Source of the DNA: Planctomycetota bacterium
GTDB lineage: Bacteria; Planctomycetota; Planctomycetia; Pirellulales; Pirellulaceae
Reading direction: 5' to 3'
DNA: 7,783 nt
NCBI GenBank assembly: GCA_019347795.1
Contig: JAHWKS010000220.1
Location: forward strand, 1-7,783
This document shows, piece by piece, positions 1 through 5,893 of the stretch. How positions within the stretch are numbered: position 1 is the stretch's first letter; every line of letters begins with the position of its first letter. Both the position numbers and the translations under genes were made by a program. Under the pieces are notes generated by a model, which was not told the origin of the DNA, made no database searches, and saw only the letters and a list, made by a program, of their open reading frames with translations.

Positions 1-1
1 G

Positions 2-655
2 GGCGTCGCGAGCCGCTTGCCGGCGCGCTGGCAACAGCGCCACAAGCGGCGTTACCTTCGCTGGAAGATTGGCCGCGGGGCGTTCCACGCCGACGAAGCC
101 GAGGAGTCGATCCTCCCCACGCTGCTGTCGTCGGGAGATTGGGCCCTCGACGTCGGGGCGAACGTCGGCCATTACGCCTCGCAGTTCAGCCGCCTGGTCG
201 GGTCGCAAGGGCGGGTTATCGCCCTGGAGCCGACGCCGGCCACCTTTGAACTGCTGACGGCCAACTCGCAACTCTTCGCCTTCGAAAACGTGACGCTCTT
301 GAACGTAGCGGCCTCCAACGGGACGAATCTGTCACGTATGGAGACGCCGCGGTGGAGCAACGGCGCGGCCAATTACTACGAATCTCGGCTGGACGACGCA
401 GGCAACGGCCCCGTCGTGCTGACTTTGCCGGTTGACGCTCTCGCCCTTCCCCACGAGGTTCGCCTGGTCAAGATCGACACGGAAGGGCACGAGTTGGCCG
501 TGCTCGAGGGCATGGCCGGATTGATCGAGCGCGACCGTCCGACGCTGATTGTCGAAGCGAACGATCCGGCGGTGATCGACTTTCTCGCCCCTTGGGACTA
601 CCACCTTGAGCAACACGACGATTCACCGAACTATGTCTTCCGTAACTTTGGCTGA
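2..655 (+). CDS. FkbM family SAM-dependent methyltransferase (5' end probably outside the window)
   Basis: Likely transfers a methyl group from S-adenosylmethionine to a hydroxyl, probably on a sugar of the polysaccharide made by the following genes; the substrate is inferred. The frame is open to the left edge, so the true start may lie upstream. The only candidate start in view is TTG at 17, giving 212 residues, a little short for the family. Numbered from that TTG, the SAM-binding motif I is D45-V-G-A-N-V-G-H-Y (after WAL), followed by an acidic ALEP stretch at the end of the second strand. The FkbM hallmark KIDTEGHE is at residues 152-159, and a VEAND strand follows. No signal peptide or membrane segment is seen, so it is cytoplasmic. 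Its 3' end overlaps the next gene by 23 bases if that gene starts at ATG 633. Family assignment is firm; start and substrate are uncertain. Confidence 0.88.
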   Translation, partial: GVASRLPARWQQRHKRRYLRWKIGRGAFHADEAEESILPTLLSSGDWALDVGANVGHYASQFSRLVGSQGRVIALEPTPATFELLTANSQLFAFENVTLLNVAASNGTNLSRMETPRWSNGAANYYESRLDDAGNGPVVLTLPVDALALPHEVRLVKIDTEGHELAVLEGMAGLIERDRPTLIVEANDPAVIDFLAPWDYHLEQHDDSPNYVFRNFG

Positions 656-1811
656 AGCCCGCGTCGCCGATCAGGCGACGGCCGGCGCCGCGCCGGGCGG
701 AGCGATCGTTCAACTGATCGCCTCCAGCTCGTTTGGAGGGCCCGAGCGTCAGATGCTGGAGCTGGCCCGGCAACTGGCGCCGCGGCGGCGCACGGTGTTC
801 GCCTCGTTTTCTGAGGGAGGATCTCGCCAGGACCTTCTGGAAAAGGCGGCCGCATCCGGGTTTGAGGCGGTGTTGCTGCGGCACGACGCTCCGCGACTGA
901 ACGCGGCGATTGCTGAGATCCGCGAGCTGCTCTCCCGCGTCGGCGCCGGCGTGGTGTGCTGCCATGGCTACAAGCCCGACCTGCTCGGCGGCGCCGCGGC
1001 GCGCAGGCAGGGGGCGCCGGCCATCGCCGTCTCGCGAGGATGGACCGCCGAGACATGGCGGGTCCGGGGGTATGAGATCCTCGACCGCTATGCCCTCCGC
1101 TGGATGGATCGCGTGGTTTGCGTATCGCAGGAACAGGCCCGAAAGGTGCGCCGCGCAGGCGTCCCGGCGCGAAAGGTGGAAGTCATCTACAACGCCATCC
1201 GCCCTGAGCGATTTGCGCAGGTCGATGCGGCGGATCGTCTGCGTCTGGAAGCGATGTTCCCGCGCACACCGAGGTGGATCATCGGGTCGGCGGGGCGCCT
1301 CAGCCCGGAAAAAGGGCTGGACGTGCTCATCGACGCCGCGGCCGCCGTGGCTGCGCGCGCTTCGGACGTCGGGTTCGTTCACTTCGGCCAGGGCCGGCGC
1401 CGTGAGGCATTGGAGCGGCGCATCGCCCGCCGGGGGCTCGGCGACCGTTTCCTTCTGCCGGGACACTGCGAACGGCTGGACCGTTTCATGCCGCACTTCG
1501 ACGTGTTCGCGCTCCCTTCCTACACGGAGGGGCTGCCCAATGTCGTGCTGGAGGCTTACGCCGCCGGCGCGCCCGTGGTCGCAACGCGGGCCGGCGGCAC
1601 GCCGGAACTGGTGGAAGACGGCGAGAGCGGCCGCCTTGTCCGGCCGGGGAACGCCCCGGATTTGGCGCGCGCTCTGACGGAAATGCTCGACTCCGAAGCG
1701 CGGCGTCGGCGGTTCGGCGCCGCCGGACGCCGGCGCGTCAGCCGCGATTTCACCTTTGAAGCCCAGGCGGAACAGTACGAGCGGCTGTTGGCGTCGCTTT
1801 GCTCCCGTTGA
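633..1811 (+). CDS. GT4-type (GT-B fold) glycosyltransferase
   Basis: Retaining glycosyltransferase that would add a sugar from a nucleotide donor to a lipid-linked or growing glycan at the cytoplasmic face. It has 392 residues from ATG 633, a normal length for the family. The N-terminal acceptor domain has the GGPERQ loop (residues 35-40), HGYKPD, and the inter-domain VVCVSQEQ stretch followed by VEVIYNAI. The C-terminal donor domain opens with SAGRLSPEKG (219-228), whose R and K usually contact the donor phosphates. It also carries the EX7E motif, E299 and E307 in EGLPNVVLE, then AGAPVVAT and GGTPELVEDG. An in-frame TTG at 606 would add nine residues; I prefer the ATG, although neither has a strong Shine-Dalgarno. 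It overlaps the methyltransferase by 23 bases and ends 17 bases before the deacetylase. Donor and acceptor cannot be read from the sequence. Confidence 0.93.
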   Translation: MSSVTLAEARVADQATAGAAPGGAIVQLIASSSFGGPERQMLELARQLAPRRRTVFASFSEGGSRQDLLEKAAASGFEAVLLRHDAPRLNAAIAEIRELLSRVGAGVVCCHGYKPDLLGGAAARRQGAPAIAVSRGWTAETWRVRGYEILDRYALRWMDRVVCVSQEQARKVRRAGVPARKVEVIYNAIRPERFAQVDAADRLRLEAMFPRTPRWIIGSAGRLSPEKGLDVLIDAAAAVAARASDVGFVHFGQGRRREALERRIARRGLGDRFLLPGHCERLDRFMPHFDVFALPSYTEGLPNVVLEAYAAGAPVVATRAGGTPELVEDGESGRLVRPGNAPDLARALTEMLDSEARRRRFGAAGRRRVSRDFTFEAQAEQYERLLASLCSR

Positions 1812-1828
1812 GAACTATCAATCCGTCC

Positions 1829-2827
1829 ATGTCCTATAAGTTGTTGACTCGAGTAGCGCGGAAGACGCGTGCTGCGCCCGGCCGTCTGCCGGGAGCCGCC
1901 GCGGTCGCCCGGCGGCTGCGCGCCTCTGCGACGCCGGTTGTCATGTACCACGGAGTGACGGCGGCGCCTCCGGCCGTTTTCAATTGGTGTCAGCTCGCGT
2001 GCGAGTCGTTTCAGCAGCAGATGGAGTTTCTTGCGCAGGAGTACGTCGTAACTCCGCTTGCCGAAATTGTCGCGCGGCTCCGCTCGGGCGCCCCGCTGCC
2101 GCGAAGGGCGGCGTGCGTCACCTTTGACGACGGCTTCCGCAACGTGTTGACGACGGCGCACCCGATCCTGGCGCGCCTGCAGATTCCGGCGACGGTGTTC
2201 CTCGTGACGGGGCTGGTGGGCAGCGCCCGCTCGGCCTGGCCCGAGCAACTGTATGCGTCGTTGTCGGCCACGTCGCTCGCATCAATCGCGATGGACGGCC
2301 GCCGTTGGCTGTTATCTACCAGGCAGGAGCGCGCCGCGGCGTATGCGTCTCTGACGGAGATTTTGAAGACACTTCCGGAGGAAGAAAAGGATCGCCGGCT
2401 GGAATCTCTGTTGGCCTCGATGGCGGGGCCGCCCGCGCCCACCTGCAATTCCCCGCTGGCTCTGCTCGACTGGAGCGACGTGGATGAGCTGGCGGCAGGG
2501 GGGCTCGTACAGTTCGGCTCGCACACGCACACCCATCCCATCCTTTCGCGGTGCAGCGCCGAGCGACAGCGGGAGGAATTGACCCGCTCGCGCGCATTGC
2601 TCCTTGAACGGCTCGGCCGCGCTGATCTCTTCGCCTATCCCAACGGCGGGCGAGAAGATTTCACCTCGCTCACCCGGCGCCTGACGGCCGAGGCGGGTTA
2701 TCGCGGGGCCGTCACCACCCTCGAGGGCCTGAACTGCGCGGGCGGCGACGTTTATCAGATGCCTCGCGTCCACGTCGGCGCCGACACGTCGCTGCGAGAC
2801 TTCGAATTGAGAATGGCCGGCTTCTAG
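1829..2827 (+). CDS. Polysaccharide deacetylase family protein (NodB/CE4 domain, long insert)
   Basis: Metal-dependent hydrolase expected to remove acetyl groups from N-acetylated sugars. It has 332 residues from ATG 1829; an upstream in-frame TTG at 1799 would overlap the previous stop and is less likely. The N-terminus has the VMYHG strand (38-42) seen in many of these enzymes. Motif 1 is T98-F-D-D-G102, where D100 would be the catalytic base and D101 a metal ligand. Motif 2 is S231-H-T-H-T-H236, giving the HTxxH metal site. Motif 3 is F268-A-Y-P-N-G-G. A segment of roughly 130 residues separates motifs 1 and 2, longer than in a minimal NodB domain, and contains a charged helical stretch (about 170-200). 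A PRVHVG motif lies near the C-terminus (from about 312). No convincing signal peptide is seen; the N-terminus is Arg-rich and not hydrophobic, so a cytoplasmic site is inferred. It sits 17 bases after one glycosyltransferase gene and 14 before another. Confidence 0.92.
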   Translation: MSYKLLTRVARKTRAAPGRLPGAAAVARRLRASATPVVMYHGVTAAPPAVFNWCQLACESFQQQMEFLAQEYVVTPLAEIVARLRSGAPLPRRAACVTFDDGFRNVLTTAHPILARLQIPATVFLVTGLVGSARSAWPEQLYASLSATSLASIAMDGRRWLLSTRQERAAAYASLTEILKTLPEEEKDRRLESLLASMAGPPAPTCNSPLALLDWSDVDELAAGGLVQFGSHTHTHPILSRCSAERQREELTRSRALLLERLGRADLFAYPNGGREDFTSLTRRLTAEAGYRGAVTTLEGLNCAGGDVYQMPRVHVGADTSLRDFELRMAGF

Positions 2828-2841
2828 CGTCCGATCCAGAC

Positions 2842-4059
2842 ATGTCCAGCACGCTTGTTTCTAATTCCGAGCGCTTTCCCGCGGCCGCATCCGCCGGCGC
2901 GGCGAGGCGGCCGGTGCGCGTCTGTTTCCTGATCGAGCAATTGCTCGCGGGCGGCACGCAGCTCTGGTGCCTGCGCTTGATCCAGGGACTGGACCGCTCG
3001 CGAGTGGCGCCGCTCTTGTGTCTTCTCGATGGAGAGGACGAGCTTTCCCGATCGCTTGAGCCGTCGGATTGCCCCGTGCTGCGTTTGGGCGTGCAATCGC
3101 TGCGCAGCCCCTGGGCGTTTCGACAGGCGTGGCGTCTGGCCCGGTTTCTGCGGGAGCAGCGGGTCGATGTGTTGCAAGTGCACCATGCCGATCCGACATA
3201 CTTCGGTCTGCCGGCCGCCCGCATGGCAGGCGTGCCGCGCGTGGTGCACACGTGGTACAACCTGGGGCACAACCTTACGGCGCGCGACCGCCGGCTGACG
3301 GCGTTTTGCGCGCGGTTTCTCGACGGCGCCGTCGCCAACTGCCGGGCGTGCAAAGAGTCGTGCGCGTCGCTGACCGGCGCCTCGCCTCAGTCGATCGCCG
3401 TGCTGGAGAACGGGGTCGATCTCGACGCATTCGCATCGATCGCTCCGCTGTCGCCGCGGCCGGAGCCGCGGCCGGTGACCGGGATGGTCGCCAATCTCTC
3501 GCCGGTGAAAGAGCCGGAGCTGTTGGTTCGCGCGGCGCGGCTGGTTCTCCAGACGCATCCGCACGCGGAGTTTCGCATCGCTGGCGTCGGCGACCTGCAG
3601 CAGCCGCTGGAGCGGCTCATCGAAGACCTCGGCTTGCGAAGCCGCTTCGTGCTCGCGGGCCGCGTGAGCGACATCCCCGCCTTCCTGAGCGACGTGCGAA
3701 TCGGCGTGCTTTGCTCCCGGGCCGAGGGATTGCCGCATGCGGTTCTGGAATACATGGCTGCCGGCCGGCCGAGCGTGGTGACGGCGGTCGGGGGGAACGT
3801 GGAGCTGATTCGGGACGGCGTCGAGGGCCTCGTCACGCCCCCGGGGGACGCAGAAGGGCTGGCGTCTGCGCTGCGGCGGATGTTGGACGACCCCCGCCGG
3901 GCGGCGGAGATGGGGGCCGCCGCGCGACGCCGCGTTGCAGCGCATTACAGCCGGGACGCGATGCTGCGGCGGTTTGAGCAGTTCTACTGCGACCTGGTCA
4001 GCCGCCCGCGCGGATCGTTTCCGGCTTCGACTTCATGCGTTCAGGCAGGAGACCCATGA
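2842..4059 (+). CDS. GT4-type (GT-B fold) glycosyltransferase
   Basis: Second retaining GT-B glycosyltransferase, 405 residues from ATG 2842. After a short Ala-rich leader, VRVCFLIEQ begins at residue 25 and runs into a glycine-containing acceptor loop (LLAGGTQLW, 34-42). QVHHADPTYFGLPAA and HTWYNLGHN follow in the N-terminal domain, then VLENGVDLDAF at the domain junction. The donor domain starts with GMVANLSPVKEPELL (214-228; K223 takes the place of the usual KG lysine). It has AGVGDLQQPLERL, LAGRVSDIPAF, and EX7E as E295 and E303 in EGLPHAVLE, then AAGRPSVVTAVGGNVELI. It is only distantly similar to the 633-1811 protein, so a recent duplication is unlikely. The linker between the domains is Pro/Arg-rich and encoded by a short tandem repeat. 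Its TGA overlaps the next start as ATGA. Cytoplasmic or membrane-peripheral; donor sugar unknown. Confidence 0.93.
   Translation: MSSTLVSNSERFPAAASAGAARRPVRVCFLIEQLLAGGTQLWCLRLIQGLDRSRVAPLLCLLDGEDELSRSLEPSDCPVLRLGVQSLRSPWAFRQAWRLARFLREQRVDVLQVHHADPTYFGLPAARMAGVPRVVHTWYNLGHNLTARDRRLTAFCARFLDGAVANCRACKESCASLTGASPQSIAVLENGVDLDAFASIAPLSPRPEPRPVTGMVANLSPVKEPELLVRAARLVLQTHPHAEFRIAGVGDLQQPLERLIEDLGLRSRFVLAGRVSDIPAFLSDVRIGVLCSRAEGLPHAVLEYMAAGRPSVVTAVGGNVELIRDGVEGLVTPPGDAEGLASALRRMLDDPRRAAEMGAAARRRVAAHYSRDAMLRRFEQFYCDLVSRPRGSFPASTSCVQAGDP
3453..3476 (+). repeat. 12-base tandem repeat, two copies, inside a glycosyltransferase gene
   Basis: The 11-mer gccgcggccgg occurs at 3453-3463 and again at 3465-3475, giving a 12-base period that keeps the reading frame. 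It encodes part of the Pro/Arg-rich inter-domain linker (SPRPEPRPV) of the 2842-4059 glycosyltransferase. It is probably a local slippage product in GC-rich DNA and is tolerated because the linker is flexible. Confidence 0.75.
4047..4052 (+). promoter_or_regulatory. Ribosome binding site for the 4056 start
   Basis: AGGAGA lies three bases before ATG 4056 and inside the end of the upstream gene. The spacing is shorter than ideal. Together with the ATGA overlap it favours 4056 over the in-frame ATG at 4035, which would come before this site. Confidence 0.55.
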
Positions 4060-5108
4060 GCAACGTCATCGTGACCAACCGTCCCTTTGAACCACGTGAT
4101 TGGCCGGCCGATGTCGAGGTGGAGGAGGTGCGCGGCCCGTCCATCCCGCTCCGCCGCGTTCCGCTCTTGGGCCCTGTGTTGGACCTGACTGCGAATGCCG
4201 TGGCGGCGCTCAAGCTCCTTCGGGCGAGTCGCCGCGCAGGCGCTGCAGCGGTCGTGAGTCTGGGCCGCCGCAGCGGATGGCTGCTCTGCTTTGTGCGGTC
4301 GTGGCTTCCGGATCGGGGGACCGTGGTGGCGTATATGGCCCTCTTTGGAGAGAACCCGAGCTGCCCTCGCCTGAGCCGCTGGCTGACGCGCCGCGTCGGC
4401 CTGGGGGCCGACGTCGTCGTTGTTTTTTCGCGATCGCAAATCGACGCCTACCATCGCGCCTTCGGGATTCCGCGCGAGAAGCTGGTATTCGTTCCTTACA
4501 AGGCGAATCACTCAAGATCTCCTTCCCCCGAGCTGCCGGAGGGGGGCTTCATTTTCAGCGGCGGCAACTCGGAGCGCGATTACGCCACCCTGTTCGCCGC
4601 CGTCGATGGTCTGCCGGTCGCGGTGGTTGTATCGCGCACCGATCACTCGCTCACGCGAGGGCTGCGCACGCCGGAGAACGTGCTTGTCCTCTGCGCGCAA
4701 GAGCCCGCCTATGAGCGGCTGATGGCGATGAGCCGTTTCGTCGTCATCTGCATTCGCCGCGGCGTCTGCCGCGGCGCCGGCGAGGCCTCCTTCCTGAACG
4801 CCATGTGGCACGGCAAGGCCGTCGTGGCGGCCGACGACGTCTCCGCGGCGGATTACATCGGCGAGGGTATCGACGGGTACACCGTCCCGGCCGGCGACGC
4901 GGCTGCGCTGCGGCGCCGGATCCTCGAGCTGTGGAATGACCCGGTCCGCGCCCGCGCGATGGGCGAAGCAGGCCGGGCGAAAGTGGAAGCGGGTCTTACG
5001 CATCGCGCTTTTGAGCAGCGACTTTTGAACCTGGCCGTTCACGCAGCGGCCCAACACCCTCACGGCGACGCCCCCTCTGCGCGCCTCGCCGAGGGGGCAA
5101 CGCCATGA
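4056..5108 (+). CDS. Divergent GT-B glycosyltransferase-like protein
   Basis: Probable glycosyltransferase of the GT4/GT1-like superfamily, 350 residues from ATG 4056 (ATGA overlap with the previous gene). The N-terminal half is short for GT-B and lacks the usual glycine-rich acceptor loop near the start. It carries hydrophobic strands (AAVVSLGRRSG, GTVVAYMALFGENP, ADVVVVFSRSQ) leading to a domain-junction segment, EKLVFVPYKAN. The C-terminal domain has FIFSGGNSERDYATL (165-179), matching the position of the donor-domain G-loop. It also has GAGEASFLNAMWHGKAVVAADD from residue 240. Aligned on the following glycine, the two glutamates of EX7E correspond to G240 and N248, with one glutamate displaced to E243. 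The C-terminus resembles normal GT4 (DGYTVPAGDAAALRRRILEL). It may still be active with a variant donor site, or may be an accessory protein. It sits directly before a deacetylase, again with an ATGA overlap. Confidence 0.82.
   Translation: MSNVIVTNRPFEPRDWPADVEVEEVRGPSIPLRRVPLLGPVLDLTANAVAALKLLRASRRAGAAAVVSLGRRSGWLLCFVRSWLPDRGTVVAYMALFGENPSCPRLSRWLTRRVGLGADVVVVFSRSQIDAYHRAFGIPREKLVFVPYKANHSRSPSPELPEGGFIFSGGNSERDYATLFAAVDGLPVAVVVSRTDHSLTRGLRTPENVLVLCAQEPAYERLMAMSRFVVICIRRGVCRGAGEASFLNAMWHGKAVVAADDVSAADYIGEGIDGYTVPAGDAAALRRRILELWNDPVRARAMGEAGRAKVEAGLTHRAFEQRLLNLAVHAAAQHPHGDAPSARLAEGATP
5091..5097 (+). promoter_or_regulatory. Ribosome binding site for the 5105 start
   Basis: GAGGGGG lies seven bases before ATG 5105, inside the last codons of the preceding gene. 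This is a good purine-rich Shine-Dalgarno match at ideal spacing and supports the overlapping ATGA start. Confidence 0.6.
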
Positions 5109-5893
5109 ACGCTTCTCGAATCCTCGTGCTAACGTTTCACGCGGTGGGCCGCGACCTGCGGCCTTCGGCGCCTCGGAATCGAGCGTCCGCCCGGTACGCG
5201 GTCGCGCAAAGCCTGTTTGCGCAGGTGTTGGAGCACGTCTCCGCCGACGGCGCCGTCACGGCCCGCGACATTCTCGCGGGCGTCCAGGGCCGGTGCGTCG
5301 TGCTGACGTTTGACGATGGTCTGCGAAGCGACTACGACGCCGTGTTTCCCCTCCTCCAGGAAAAGAGGCTGCCGGGGGTGTTCTTCGTCAGCGCGGCGAA
5401 CGTGGGGGCGCCCGGCTATACCGACGCCCGGCAATTGTGCGCGATGGCGGCCGCGGGCATGGAGATCGCCAGCCACGGTTGCCGGCACGAGTATTTGATC
5501 GCCATGCCGCGGCGCGACGCGGTGCGGGAGATCGCCGAGTCGAAGGACCGCCTGGAGCAGCTTGTGGAGCAGGAAGTCGTCTCGTTCGCTCCCGTGGGCG
5601 GTCATTTCCGCCGCTGGATGGTGGCCGCCGCCGCCGAGGCGGGCTACCGCGTGTTCGCCACCATGGTCCCCGGCGTGAGCACCACCGGCGGATCTCCGCT
5701 GGTGTTGCGCCGCAATCACGTTCTGAGCAGTCACGATGCCCGATACGCCGCGCGCCTCCTCCGCGGCGAGAAGACTCTGCTCTCGCACAATCGGCTGCGT
5801 TACGAGGCGCTCCGAGCGGCCAAGGGGCTGCTGGGAATGCGGAATTACGATCGCGGCAAGCAATTGCTAACCCGCTGGAAGGTCGTCTCATGA
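5105..5893 (+). CDS. Polysaccharide deacetylase family protein (compact NodB/CE4 domain)
   Basis: Second metal-dependent deacetylase of the locus, 262 residues and close to a single NodB domain. It starts almost directly with the first strand, LVLTFHAVG (7-15), so there is no signal peptide and it should act in the cytoplasm. Motif 1 is T68-F-D-D-G72, with D70 as likely catalytic base and D71 as metal ligand. Motif 2 is S123-H-G-C-R-H128, where H124 and H128 would bind metal; the usual Ser/Thr after the first His is Gly. Motif 3 is F161-A-P-V-G-G. EAGYRVFATMVPG and LRRNHVLS follow, matching the later strands. The C-terminus is basic. It differs from the 1829-2827 deacetylase in length, in motif 2 and in lacking the insert, so the two probably serve different sugars or steps. 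The start overlaps the previous stop as ATGA with a good ribosome binding site. Substrate not readable. Confidence 0.92.
   Translation: MNASRILVLTFHAVGRDLRPSAPRNRASARYAVAQSLFAQVLEHVSADGAVTARDILAGVQGRCVVLTFDDGLRSDYDAVFPLLQEKRLPGVFFVSAANVGAPGYTDARQLCAMAAAGMEIASHGCRHEYLIAMPRRDAVREIAESKDRLEQLVEQEVVSFAPVGGHFRRWMVAAAAEAGYRVFATMVPGVSTTGGSPLVLRRNHVLSSHDARYAARLLRGEKTLLSHNRLRYEALRAAKGLLGMRNYDRGKQLLTRWKVVS
5877..5882 (+). promoter_or_regulatory. Ribosome binding site for the 5890 start
   Basis: GGAAGG lies seven bases before ATG 5890, within the last codons of the deacetylase gene. It supports 5890 as the true start of the GT2 gene rather than a start further upstream in the same open frame. Confidence 0.6.

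Noticed and set aside
468..1496. 342-codon open frame on the - strand
   Set aside because: Antisense to the methyltransferase and GT4 genes, whose motifs are clear. The translation is Arg/Pro/His-rich without recognisable domains, as expected from GC-rich third positions.
1799..1828. TTG 1799 as start of the first deacetylase
   Set aside because: Weak start codon overlapping the previous gene; ATG 1829 is close by and leaves the whole deacetylase domain intact.
2824..3945. 373-codon open frame on the - strand
   Set aside because: Complementary to the GT4 gene at 2842-4059, of low-complexity basic composition and without motifs; an artefact of high GC.
3069..3977. 302-codon + strand frame within the second GT4 gene
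   Set aside because: Arg/Gly/Ala-rich shadow of the real frame, with no family signature.
4035..4055. Alternative ATG at 4035 for the GT-like gene
   Set aside because: It adds only a basic MRSGRRP leader, precedes the AGGAGA site, and loses the ATGA pattern shared by the next three junctions.
4755..4782. GC-only self-complementary stretch (ccgcggc-gtct-gccgcgg)
   Set aside because: Sits in coding sequence with no T-tract; GC-rich codons for Arg, Gly and Ala make such stems common, so it is not called a terminator.
5437..5889. Upstream extension of the GT2 reading frame by about 150 codons
   Set aside because: It is Arg/Gly/Pro-rich with no family motif and lies over the deacetylase in another frame. 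The GT2 fold begins immediately after ATG 5890, which has a ribosome binding site.
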